A DNA stretch of 64,000 nucleotides from positions 62,001 through 126,000 of the forward strand of contig NZ_RXFQ01000003.1 of the NCBI RefSeq assembly GCF_003951285.1. Direction: 5' to 3'. This stretch comes from Variovorax beijingensis (GTDB taxonomy: Bacteria; Pseudomonadota; Gammaproteobacteria; Burkholderiales; Burkholderiaceae_C). Within the stretch, counting starts at the first letter, position 1. Each line of letters opens with the position of its first letter. The notes under the pieces are model-generated. The model did no database searches. It worked only from the letters and a program-made list of their open reading frames with translations, and was not told the origin of the DNA. Made by a program: the position numbers and the translations under genes. This document shows, piece after piece, positions 8,850 through 17,800 of the stretch.

Positions 8850-9761
8850 TCAGTTGGACGACACCATCAGCTGCCGAACCAGCAACTGCGCCGCCGGTGA
8901 CAAGGTCTCGCCGGTCTTGGTGGCCATCAGCAGGCGGCGCACGGCCCAGGCATCCTTGAGCCGCACCACCTTGAGGCCGAGCGCGCTCACCTGCGCCTTG
9001 CAGGCCGCGAGCGGCACCACGCCGATGCCGAGGTTGGCCGCGATCATGTGGCACATCGCATCGAAGCTGCGCACCTGCACGCGCAGGCGCATCGGAATGC
9101 CGGCCTGCTCGGCCGCGCGCGAGGTGAGCTCGAGCAGCGAGCTGCTGCGGTTCAGGCCCACGAACTCGTGCGCGAGGCAGGTCTTGAAATCGGTCCGGCG
9201 CGTGCGCGCGAGCGGATGCTGCCGGGCGCACAGCACCACCAGCTCGTCGGTCTGGAACGGCGCGACGTCGAGCCCGTAGGCCGGCGTGTTCTCGGCAAAC
9301 ACGCCCACATCGGCCAGGCCGTCGACCAGCGCGCGCACGATGTCGCCGCTCAGCTGCTCCTCCACTTCGACGCGGATGTCGGGATGCTGGCCGAGGAAGG
9401 CGGCCAGCGTGGCCGGCAGGAACTCCGTGAGCGCCGACATGTTGGCCCACAGCCGGACATGGCCGCGCACCCCGCTCGAATAGTCGCCGAGTTCGTTGCT
9501 GAACTGCTCGAAGCCCTGGAACAACCGCATTGCATGCTGCATGGCCACGTGGCCGGCGGGGGTCAGCGCAATGCCCTGCGAGCTGCGCTCCAGCAGCTTC
9601 GACCCGGTGGCGGCCTCGAAGTCCGAAAGCCGCCGGCTGGCCGCCGAGAGCGCCAGGTGGCAGGCCTCGGCGCCCTTGGTGATGCTGCCCGACTGCGCCA
9701 CGGCGCAGAACAGGCGCAGCGTGACGAAGTCGACGCGGGCGGGGTTGATGGGGCTGGCCAT
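8850..9761 (-). CDS. LysR family transcriptional regulator
   Basis: A 303-residue LysR protein with the N-terminal DNA-binding domain at residues ~10-70 (VTLRLFCAVAQSGSITKGAE, SAASRRLSDFEAATGSKLLE) and a C-terminal effector domain. It converges with the preceding LysR gene and is divergent from the nine-gene operon starting at 9904. The 142-base gap to that operon holds a strong promoter for the other strand. Whether it regulates that operon is open; the position allows it. Confidence 0.87.
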   Translation of the reverse strand: MASPINPARVDFVTLRLFCAVAQSGSITKGAEACHLALSAASRRLSDFEAATGSKLLERSSQGIALTPAGHVAMQHAMRLFQGFEQFSNELGDYSSGVRGHVRLWANMSALTEFLPATLAAFLGQHPDIRVEVEEQLSGDIVRALVDGLADVGVFAENTPAYGLDVAPFQTDELVVLCARQHPLARTRRTDFKTCLAHEFVGLNRSSSLLELTSRAAEQAGIPMRLRVQVRSFDAMCHMIAANLGIGVVPLAACKAQVSALGLKVVRLKDAWAVRRLLMATKTGETLSPAAQLLVRQLMVSSN

Positions 9762-9821
9762 CGCCGGATTCTAGAGAGCACGCCAGTGCCGCAAGCCATG
9801 GGGCATAGGCCAAAAGATTCT

Positions 9822-9850
9822 TTGACATGTTATGTCGAGCCGCCTATAGT
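9822..9850 (+). promoter_or_regulatory. near-consensus sigma-70 promoter of the nine-gene operon
   Basis: TTGACA at 9822-9827 and TATAGT at 9845-9850 are separated by exactly 17 bases. A 5-base inverted repeat, GACAT-gtt-ATGTC (9824-9836), overlaps the -35 box and could be an operator. A strong ribosome site (AAGGAGAGG) precedes the ATG at 9904. There is no -24/-12 sigma-54 element, unlike the E. coli pspA promoter. Confidence 0.7.
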
Positions 9851-9903
9851 GGTCCCATCAAAGCACCGTTCGCTTCCGTCGGCACCCAACCACAAGGAGA
9901 GGT

Positions 9904-10320
9904 ATGCAATCACTGCTCGATCAACTGAAGGGACTCGACGTCCTGGCCGGCGCCGCGATGGGCGGCCTGACGGTGCAGTTGCAGCCCATTCCGGGCCATA
10001 CGCCCGTGATCCAGGTGAGCATCGAGGGGCGCGACGAGCTGCCCATTTTCATCACCAGTTCGGACGTGCAGGTCATTTGCATCTGCTATCTCTGGACAGA
10101 GGAAGAAGTGAAGGCCGAACGCCGCACCGAGCTGCTCGAATCGCTGCTCGACCTCAACCCTTCGGTGCCGCTGTCGTCCTTCGGGCGTGTCGACGGCCGC
10201 TACGTGCTCACCGGCGCGCTCGGACGCCATGCGAACGTGGAAGACATCGCGCGCGAAGTGGCGGTGCTCAGCGACAACGCGATCGATGCGCTGGATGCCC
10301 TGTCCGAATTCCTGAACTAA
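9904..10320 (+). CDS. YjfI family (DUF2170) protein
   Basis: A 138-residue acidic protein of the DUF2170/YjfI family, recognised from DELPIFITSSDVQVICICYL, the acidic helix following it, VPLSSFGRVDGRYVLTGAL and the tail DNAIDALDALSEFLN. It has no signal peptide or membrane segment. In E. coli yjfI sits directly before yjfJ (a PspA homologue), as here, and the fold has been likened to small secretion chaperones. The biochemical role is not known. It is the first gene of the operon and is followed by pspA-like after 12 bases. Confidence 0.85.
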   Translation: MQSLLDQLKGLDVLAGAAMGGLTVQLQPIPGHTPVIQVSIEGRDELPIFITSSDVQVICICYLWTEEEVKAERRTELLESLLDLNPSVPLSSFGRVDGRYVLTGALGRHANVEDIAREVAVLSDNAIDALDALSEFLN

Positions 10321-10332
10321 GCGGAGATCATC

Positions 10333-11046
10333 ATGACAGTCATCAAGAAGCTGGTCACCTTGCTGCGCGGCAGTGCCCGCGAAATCGGCGAAAGCGTGGT
10401 CGACAGCAACGCCACCCGCATCTACGAGCAGGAAATCGTCGACGCCAAGCACAGCATCGAGAAGGCCAAGGGCGATCTCACCGGCGTCATGGCCAAGGAG
10501 ATGCAATCGGCCCGCGAGATCGAGCGCCTGAAGAACGAGGTCGCGCGCTACGAGGGCCTGGCTCTCGAGGCGCTCAACAAGACGCAGGAAGGCCTGGCGC
10601 TCGACGTCGCGGCCAAGGTCGGCACGCTCGAGAAGGAGCTCGAGGAGCAGGCCAAGGCGCATGCCTCCTATGCGCTGCAGGTGTCCAAGCTCAAGGACCT
10701 GATCAAGACGGCCGAAGTGCGCATTCGCGAGCACGAGCGCGAGATCGGCATCGCCAAGACCACCGAGAGCGTCTACCGCGCCACGCAGTCGATTTCCGAG
10801 AACATCGGCGCGGGCGGTTCCCGCCTGTCTAATGCGCGTGAATCGCTCGAGCGGATCCGCCAGCGCCACGAAGATCTGGCCGACCGGATGGCTGCGAGCC
10901 AGGCGCTCGAGAACGAACTTGGCCACACGGCGCTCGAGAAGAAGCTGGCGGCCGCGGGCATCGGCAGCGATGTCGACCGCACCGGCAAGGTGATGGAGCG
11001 CATCCGCGCCCGCCAGGCCAAGCCAGCGGAGCCCGGCGCGCAATGA
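10333..11046 (+). CDS. PspA/IM30 family membrane stress protein (YjfJ type)
   Basis: A 237-residue protein, almost wholly helical and highly charged, with long coiled coils (residues ~25-190), typical of the PspA/IM30/Vipp1 family that is related to eukaryotic ESCRT-III. It begins MTVIKKLVTLLRGSAREIGE, an amphipathic helix as expected for membrane binding, and contains the family stretch MQSAREIERLKNEVARYEG. These proteins polymerise on stressed membranes and limit proton leak. The tail RIRARQAKPAEPGAQ is probably disordered. Its stop codon overlaps the next start (ATGA at 11043-11046), so the two are translationally coupled. Confidence 0.88.
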   Translation: MTVIKKLVTLLRGSAREIGESVVDSNATRIYEQEIVDAKHSIEKAKGDLTGVMAKEMQSAREIERLKNEVARYEGLALEALNKTQEGLALDVAAKVGTLEKELEEQAKAHASYALQVSKLKDLIKTAEVRIREHEREIGIAKTTESVYRATQSISENIGAGGSRLSNARESLERIRQRHEDLADRMAASQALENELGHTALEKKLAAAGIGSDVDRTGKVMERIRARQAKPAEPGAQ

Positions 11047-11402
11047 CCGTGCGGGTCAAGCCGGTTCGCTGGCAAGGCTCGGACGAGGCGATACGCGCCG
11101 TTCAGGTGGCGTTCGACGTGGAAGAGGCCGTGCTGGAGGCGGTGCGCACGGCCGCCTTCGAGCAGCACGTGTCCACTTCCGACCAGATCCGGCAGGTGCT
11201 GGGGCTTGCGACGACGTCCAAGCCCAAACGGCCCCGGCTGACCGTGTCGTTGAATGCGGCAGACTACGAGTTTCTTGCGGCGAAATATGGGCTCGCCCCG
11301 GACGACCGCCTGGCTATCAAGGAGAGGGCCACGCGGGATCTGATTGCTTTTGCAAGTGGTGGAAAGAAAGGCACCGGCACAGGGAAGCCGGGCCGCAAAT
11401 AA
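11043..11402 (+). CDS. small protein of unknown function, possible tandem ribbon-helix-helix
   Basis: A 119-residue protein I cannot assign to a named family. It can be read as two similar halves: a short strand plus two helices (VAFDVEEAVLEAVRTAAFEQ then TSDQIRQVLGL), and again (RLTVSLNAADYEFLAAKYGL then LAIKERATRDLIAF). That layout resembles a ribbon-helix-helix DNA-binding fold repeated twice. The C-terminal tail GGKKGTGTGKPGRK is basic and probably disordered. The start overlaps the pspA-like stop by ATGA, and the following yqiJ-like gene begins 27 bases downstream. It could be an operon regulator or an adaptor for the PspA protein. Confidence 0.7.
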   Translation: MTVRVKPVRWQGSDEAIRAVQVAFDVEEAVLEAVRTAAFEQHVSTSDQIRQVLGLATTSKPKRPRLTVSLNAADYEFLAAKYGLAPDDRLAIKERATRDLIAFASGGKKGTGTGKPGRK

Positions 11403-11429
11403 AAACACAACCCGTACGCGGGAGGGTCA

Positions 11430-12074
11430 ATGGGAAATTTCATGGATGCGGTGACGGGGTACCCCACCGCGATCTACACGGTGCTGCTGGGCGTCGTGGT
11501 GATCTACTGGGTGCTGGCGGTGGCCGGCATGGTCGACATCGAGCACAGCGGCATCGATGTCGATGTGCAGACCCATGCCGACGGCGACACCAGCGACGTG
11601 GGGCAGCTCGCGAGCTACGTCGTGGCGTTCGGCCTGAACGGCGTGCCGTTCTCGGTGGCGGTGAGCCTGCTGGTGCTGGTGTCGTGGACGCTGTCCTGCC
11701 TTGGCGGGGAGTGGCTGATGCCGCTGGTGCCCACGCTGCCGCTCAAGCTGCTGGCCGGCACGGTGCTGCTGGTGGCGAGCGCCGCCATCGCCATACCCGT
11801 GACGGCCGTGGCCATCCGCCCCCTGCGCGGCTTGTTCGTGAGCCACACCGCCGTGAGCAATGCGGCACTGGTCGGCCAGGCCTGCCGCGTCGTCACCGGC
11901 GTGGTGAACGAGAAAGACGGCCGCGCCGAAGTGGCCCGCCGCGGCGCCAGCCTGAACATCCGGGTCTGGGCGCCCACGCCCAACACGCTCAAGCGCGGAT
12001 CGCAGGCGCTGATCCTCGAATACGACGAAGTGGCCGGCCGCTACCTCATCGCGACGCACGACGACGCCGCCTGA
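11430..12074 (+). CDS. YqiJ-like membrane protein with C-terminal OB-fold (NfeD-like)
   Basis: A 214-residue inner-membrane protein. Hydrophobic segments lie at about residues 13-35, 63-90 and 100-125, followed by a soluble beta-rich domain (~140-214; NAALVGQACRVVTGVVNEKD, ending YDEVAGRYLIATHDDAA) like the OB-fold of YqiJ and NfeD proteins. YqiJ is encoded with the flotillin YqiK in E. coli, and the same order is kept here. NfeD-like partners are thought to anchor or regulate SPFH protein assemblies. The next gene, yqiK-like, begins 58 bases downstream, the largest gap inside the operon. Confidence 0.83.
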   Translation: MGNFMDAVTGYPTAIYTVLLGVVVIYWVLAVAGMVDIEHSGIDVDVQTHADGDTSDVGQLASYVVAFGLNGVPFSVAVSLLVLVSWTLSCLGGEWLMPLVPTLPLKLLAGTVLLVASAAIAIPVTAVAIRPLRGLFVSHTAVSNAALVGQACRVVTGVVNEKDGRAEVARRGASLNIRVWAPTPNTLKRGSQALILEYDEVAGRYLIATHDDAA

Positions 12075-12132
12075 GCGCGGCCCACCCGATCAAGATCAAC
12101 TGTTTCGCTCTCAAAGCATCTCTGGAGAAAAA

Positions 12133-14301
12133 ATGGAGCCCATCCTCTTTGCCGTGGTCATACTGGCCGTGGTCATCCTCGGCTTGTTCGCGATGTTCGC
12201 CAAGTTCTATCGCAAGATCGAACAGGGGCACGCGCTCATCGTGAACACGCTGCGCGCCGAACCCGACGTCACCTTCACGGGGCGGATGGTCTATCCGATC
12301 ATCCACAAGGCCGAGCTGATGGATATCTCGGTCAAGACCATCGAGATCGACCGCTCCGGCAACGAGGGCCTCATCTGCCGCGACAACATCCGCGCGGACA
12401 TCAAGGTGAAGTTCTTCGTGCGCGTCAACAAGACCGCGGACGACGTGCTCAAGGTGGCGCAAGGCATCGGCTGCGCGCGGGCTTCGAACCACGAAACGCT
12501 CGAAGAGCTGTTCTCGGCCAAGTTTTCCGAGGCGCTCAAGACCGTCGGCAAGTCGATGGATTTCGTCGACCTGTACCAGGCGCGCGACGGCTTCCGCGAC
12601 CAGATCATCAGCCAGATCGGCAACGACCTTTCGGGCTACGTGCTCGAAGACGCCGCCATCGACTACCTCGAGCAGACGCCGCTGTCGGAACTCGACACCA
12701 ACAACATCCTCGATGCGCAGGGCATCAAGAAGATCACCGAGCTGACGGCGGTCGAGCACGTGCGCACCAACGAGCTGCGCCGCAACGAGGAAATGCAGAT
12801 CAAGAAGAAGAACGTCGAGACGCAGGAAGCCCTGCTCGAACTCGAGCGCCAGCAGGCGGACGCCACGGCGCGCCAGCAGCGCGAAATCGCCAGCGTGCGC
12901 GCCCGCGAGGAGGCCGAGACCGCCAAGATCCAGGCCGAAGAGCGCACCAAGTCGGAAACCGCGCGCCTCGTCGCCGAGCAATCCATCTCGGTGCAGCACG
13001 AGAACGTGCAGCGCGAGAAGGAAGTGGCCGAGAACAACCGCAAGCGCGCGGTGGCCATCGAGGAAGAAAAAGTCACGCGCGCCCGCGATCTCGAGATTGT
13101 CGACCGCGAGAAGGAAGTGACGCTGCAGCGCATCGAGAAGGACAAGGCCGTCGAAGTGCAGAAGAAGGCCATTGCCGACGTGATCCGCGAGCGCATCGTG
13201 GTCGAGCGCACCGTGGCCGAGCAGGAAGAAGCCATCAAGGAACTGCGCGTGGTGGCCGAGGCGGAGCGCACCAAGAAGTCCGTCGTGATCATGGCCGAAG
13301 GCCAGGCCGACGAAAAGATGGTGATCGACCTGAAGGCGGCCGAAACGCAGGAAAAGCGCGCGCGCCACAAGGCGGCCGAAGAACTCACGCTGGCCGATGC
13401 CAAGCTGAAGGTGGCCGAGCGCGATGCCGAATCGAAGAAGCGCGAGGCCGAGGGCATGGAGGCCCTCTCCGCCGCACCGGGCCTGGCCGCCGCCAAGGTC
13501 GAGATCGCCACCGCGCAAGCCCGGCTCGCCACCTTCGAGGCCGAAGCCTCGGGCAAGGAGAAGCTGGGCCTCGCGGACGTGCATGTGCGCCAGGCCGATG
13601 CGGACGCCATCCTCAAGGCCGGGCAGGCCGATGCGCAAGTGATCGAGGCGCGCTCGCAGGCCGAAGCCGCCGGCATGCGCGCCAAGTTCGACGCCGAGGC
13701 CTCGGGCAAGGAAAAGCTCGGCCTCGCCGAAGTGAACGTGCGCACGGCCGATGCTGAAGCCACCCTGAAGTCCGGCCAGGCCGATGCGCAGGTGATCGAA
13801 GCTCGCTTCAGCGCCGAGGCCAAGGGCCTGCATGAAAAGTTCGAAGCCATGAAGGCGATGAGCCCCGACACCCGCGACCACGAGGAATTCCGCATGCGCC
13901 TCGAGAAGTCGCACGTCGAAACCATGAAGGGCATCGACGCGCAGACCGCCATCGCCAAGGAACAGGCCGAGGTGCTGGGCACCGCGCTGGCCAATGCCAA
14001 GATCGACATCGTGGGCGGGCAGGGCGACTACTTCGACAGCTTCGTGCGCTCGCTCTCCGTGGGCAAGGGCATCGATGGCGTCATCTCCAAGAGCAACACC
14101 CTGAAGGTGGCTTTCAAGGACCAGCTGTCCGGCGACCGCGACGTGGTGAAGGACTTGCGCGACCTTGTCGGCGCGCTCGGCACATCGTCCGGCGAGATGC
14201 AGAACCTCAGCGTGGCCGCGTTGATGAGTCGCATCAGCAGCGACGGCAGCGAAAGCCAGAAGACCGCGCTCCACAACCTGCTCTCCACCTTCCGCAACTG
14301 A
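12133..14301 (+). CDS. yqiK: flotillin family protein YqiK
   Basis: A 722-residue SPFH/flotillin protein. An N-terminal hydrophobic segment (residues ~3-24) anchors it in the inner membrane, followed by an SPFH/band-7 domain (~30-210: GHALIVNTLRAEPDVTFTG, ICRDNIRADIKVKFFVRVNK). A very long charged coiled coil (~210-600) follows, then a C-terminal segment rich in small residues (~640-722) as in flotillins. Such proteins assemble into large cage- or raft-like membrane domains. Residues ~468-569 are two tandem 51-residue repeats. E. coli YqiK is shorter (about 550 residues). It lies directly after its usual partner yqiJ. Confidence 0.9.
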   Translation: MEPILFAVVILAVVILGLFAMFAKFYRKIEQGHALIVNTLRAEPDVTFTGRMVYPIIHKAELMDISVKTIEIDRSGNEGLICRDNIRADIKVKFFVRVNKTADDVLKVAQGIGCARASNHETLEELFSAKFSEALKTVGKSMDFVDLYQARDGFRDQIISQIGNDLSGYVLEDAAIDYLEQTPLSELDTNNILDAQGIKKITELTAVEHVRTNELRRNEEMQIKKKNVETQEALLELERQQADATARQQREIASVRAREEAETAKIQAEERTKSETARLVAEQSISVQHENVQREKEVAENNRKRAVAIEEEKVTRARDLEIVDREKEVTLQRIEKDKAVEVQKKAIADVIRERIVVERTVAEQEEAIKELRVVAEAERTKKSVVIMAEGQADEKMVIDLKAAETQEKRARHKAAEELTLADAKLKVAERDAESKKREAEGMEALSAAPGLAAAKVEIATAQARLATFEAEASGKEKLGLADVHVRQADADAILKAGQADAQVIEARSQAEAAGMRAKFDAEASGKEKLGLAEVNVRTADAEATLKSGQADAQVIEARFSAEAKGLHEKFEAMKAMSPDTRDHEEFRMRLEKSHVETMKGIDAQTAIAKEQAEVLGTALANAKIDIVGGQGDYFDSFVRSLSVGKGIDGVISKSNTLKVAFKDQLSGDRDVVKDLRDLVGALGTSSGEMQNLSVAALMSRISSDGSESQKTALHNLLSTFRN
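13534..13839 (+). repeat. tandem 153-base repeat inside yqiK (two copies)
   Basis: Copies at 13534-13686 and 13687-13839 encode two in-register 51-residue units, each with an EASGKEKLGLA core and a following GQADAQVIEAR. The units are strongly similar in protein and DNA. A third unit begins with FEAMKAM but then diverges. The repeat lengthens the coiled coil by a fixed step and is a plausible site of copy-number change between strains. Confidence 0.85.
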
Positions 14302-14312
14302 GTGGGCGCGCG

Positions 14313-14858
14313 ATGAATTCGAACCTGAAATGCAGCTGCTCCGCGCACGCGTCGATGCAGCCCGTCGCGTTGGCCGAGGCGCTGCTGGCGGTGCATTGCA
14401 CCGACTGCGGCGGCATGGTGATGGCCATGGACGACTGGCGTGCCTGGAAGGCCGTCGACCCTGCGCGGGAACCCCACGCCATCGACGACGACGTCATCGA
14501 GGTGTTCGATGCCACGTCGGTGCGGCACTGCCCCGAGTGCGACCGGCTCATGCAGCGCCTGCGCGTGAGCGCCGGGCCCGACTTCCGCATCGACCGTTGC
14601 ATTGCTTGCCAGAACCTGTGGTTCGACCAGGGCGAGTGGCGTGCCCTGGTGAGCCGCGGCCTGGCCGGCCGGCTCGACGAGCTGCTGTCGGACGGATGGC
14701 AGCGCCGGCTGCAGACCGAGGAGGTGCGCGAGGTGCGGCTTGCCGCGCTGCGCCGCCGCTACGGCAACGACTGCATCGACGAGCTGGACCGCATTCGCGC
14801 CTGGCTCGACACCCAGCCCCACCGCGACGAACTGCTCGCATTGCTGCGCGCGGACTGA
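14313..14858 (+). CDS. zinc-ribbon protein (zf-TFIIB type)
   Basis: A 181-residue protein with cysteine pairs at C7/C9, C29/C32, C73/C76 and C96/C99. The last two pairs fit the zf-TFIIB zinc ribbon (HCPECDRLM ... DRCIACQNLWFDQGEW), while C29/C32 (HCTDCGGMVMAMDDW) looks like half of an older duplicate. The C-terminal ~75 residues are helical and charged. There is no signal peptide or membrane segment. Function is unknown; such ribbons often serve in protein-protein contacts. It sits 11 bases after yqiK and 12 before the giant ATPase gene. Confidence 0.8.
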   Translation: MNSNLKCSCSAHASMQPVALAEALLAVHCTDCGGMVMAMDDWRAWKAVDPAREPHAIDDDVIEVFDATSVRHCPECDRLMQRLRVSAGPDFRIDRCIACQNLWFDQGEWRALVSRGLAGRLDELLSDGWQRRLQTEEVREVRLAALRRRYGNDCIDELDRIRAWLDTQPHRDELLALLRAD

Positions 14859-14870
14859 CCGCGCCGATCT

Positions 14871-17800
14871 ATGCAACGAACGGAAGAAACGGGGGCGCCG
14901 CCCGGCGCCCAGGCCCAGACTGACCAGACCGAGGCGCTGGTGTCCGGCAGCGGCAGCTACGACCTGCTGAAAAAACGGCTGGAAACCCAGGGCGAGGGCT
15001 TGCTGAAGAAGACGCAGGCACTCAACGAACAGCGCCTGGCCGAGTTCGGCCGCTCCGAGCAGGCCCTGGTGCTGCGCACCCGCGCGCGCACCGAGAACAA
15101 TGCCGTGGCGCGCGACATCGTGCGCATCGGCGACCTGCTGCTGTTCGGCTACAACGTCTTCATCGGCCTGCGCAAGGAAACCGCGGTGGGCGACGTGTTC
15201 GGCCTGTACCGGCTGGCAGTGCCAGGCGAAGCCGCCACCGAGAACGACGAGCTGCAGGCGGTGCCCCTGGCCGGCACCTTTCTCGAAGACACGCGCTTCG
15301 TCTCCGACTTTCGCGAGCTCTACGCCTACTACAAGCAGGCCACGCTGCTGCAGCTGCGCGTCATGCAAGACAAGCTGCTGGCGTCCTTCAAGATCGGCCA
15401 GCAGCTGCACGACGTGCGCGTGTTCCGCTGGGCCATCGAGCGCGACGGCGGCATCCACTACATCGACAACCGCGGCGAGCGCGACATCGCGCTGCCCGCG
15501 AGCCACGACTTCGAGTGGACCGTTGCCACGCGCGAAGACCATGTGGGAGGCAAGCATCCCCACGTGAACGTGCTCGACACGGTGTTCGTCGAAACCCTCG
15601 GCGGCGACCTCACGGTCAAGATCGAGAACAACACCGAAACCGGGCTCGGCATCTACAGCGAGCCGGTGGAGGACAAGAGCCAGTCGCTCACCGACGCCGA
15701 GATCGCGTGGGCCAAGCTCGGCATGCTGATACTGCTGCGCGTGAAGCCCTACCGCGAGCAGGCCACGCGCTACTTGGTCTTCAACATCCGCACGCAGCAG
15801 GTCGAGCGCATCGACGCCATCGGCGGCTCCTGCGTGCAGCTGCCCGAAGACCACGGCATCATCTTTCCCGGCGGCTACTACCTGCAGTCGGGCGAATACA
15901 AGCGCTTCGACCTGCCGGGCGAGGTGGTGGAAAGCCTGCGCTTCAAGCGCATGCTGCGCTCGCCCAACGGCGAGGACGTGGCCTATGTCTTCTACGACCC
16001 GAAGCCGGGGCGCTACGCGCTCTTCAACTACAACCTGATCGACAAGAAGCTCGCCACGCCGATCATCGCCAACGGCTACGCCCGCTTTGCCGACGGCCGC
16101 ATCCTGGTGTTCAACGGCGACGACGGCGAGCCGACGCGCGTGCACCCGATGCAGCTGTGGCGGACGCCGTTCGCCAGCGAGGAGCACATGAGCGCGCAGC
16201 CGCCCGCCACCGGCTTCTTCGGCAAGATCGGCAACGCCGAGCTGGTGCGGGGCGTGAGCGACCTGATGGGCATCGCCCGCGCGGTGCGCGAGCAGGCGCC
16301 CACGCGCGCCGCCTACGAAGACCTCATCCGCCAGTGCACCCGCGTGAGCGACGCCTACTTCTGGCTCGAAGCGGCCGAGGCCGCCGGCCTGATGGGCGAG
16401 CTGCGCAGCATTGCCGACGTGGCGCGCAGCACGCTGGCCGAGTTCGAGAAGGTCGACACCATCCGGCGCGAAACCGCACGCGCGCTGGCCCGCGCGGAAG
16501 ACGAACAGCACGCGCTGATGGTCGACATCGCCAGCACCCTCTGGCGCGCGCCCGACGACTTCGTGAAGGCCCTGGGCCGCCTGCGCGAACGGCGCGGCGC
16601 GCTGCAGATGCTCAAGGAACTGCGCTACGCCGATCTGCCGCGCATCGCCGCCATGGACGCGGCGCTGGAGGCCGAGCAGCAGCGCATCGGCGAGCGCGCG
16701 ATGCAGTTCCTGGCGGCCGACACGGCCTTCAACGGCCAGCGCCAGGCGCTCGACAAGCTGGCGCTCGACCTGCCCAACCTTTCCACCTCGCCCGCGCTCG
16801 GCCAGATGCTGGCGACGCTCGACGAGCAGGCCGCCGGCCTCGATCTGCTCACCGAACAGCTCGGCAGCCTGCCGGGCGGCGACGCGGTGATCCGCACCTC
16901 CATCCTCGACCGCATCTCGCTGATCTACGCCGACATCAACCGCATGCGCGCTGATGCGCGCGCGCGGCGAAAGTCGCTGGGCGCCACCGAGGCGCGCGCG
17001 GAGTTCGGGGCGCAGTTCAAGCTCTTCAGCCAGGCGGTGGAAAACGCGCTGGAGTTCGCCGACACGCCCGAGAAGTGCGACGACGCGCTCACGCGCCTCC
17101 TGGCCCAGCTGGAAGAAATCGAAGGCCGATTCGCCGAGCAGGAAGACTTCCTGGCCGACATCGCCGAGAAGCGAGAGACCGTGTACGAGGCGCTGTCGGC
17201 GCGCCGCCAGAGCCTGGTGGAAGCCCGCCAGCGCCGCGCGCAGGGCGTGGTCGATGCGGCGGGCCGCATCCTCGACGGCATTCCGCGCCGCATTGCGCAG
17301 TTCGGCGAGCTGCAGCAGGTTCACAGCTATTTCGCGGCCGACCCGATGATCGGCAAGCTGCACACGCTGATTGCCGACCTGCGCACGCTGGGCGCCGCCG
17401 TGCCGGCCGACGAGCTCGACACGCGGCTGAAGACCGCCCGCGACCAGGCCCTGCGTTCGATTCGCGACAAGCGCGAGCTGGTAAGCGAAGGCGGCGACAC
17501 CTTGCGCCTGGGCCGCCACGCCTTCACCGTGCACCGCCAGCCGGTCGACCTCACGCTGGTCGCCCGCGACGAAGGCATGGCCTACCAGGTGACCGGCACG
17601 GACTATCAAAGCCCGGTGGACGAACCCCGGCTGCTGCCGTTGCAGCGCTACTGGAGCCAGTCGCTGGTGTCGGAAACGCCCGAACTGTCGCGTGCCGAGT
17701 ACCTTGCGGGCCGCCTGCTGGAAGCGCTGCTCGACGGCAAGTCCGAGCGCAGCTGGCTCGACGTGCTCACGCTGCTGGCCGAAGACCCGCTGCACCCGCA

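Noticed and set aside
12046-14274. A 742-codon minus-strand frame opposite yqiK
   Set aside because: Low-complexity Leu/His/Asp/Gly translation typical of an antisense shadow; yqiK on the plus strand has clear domains.
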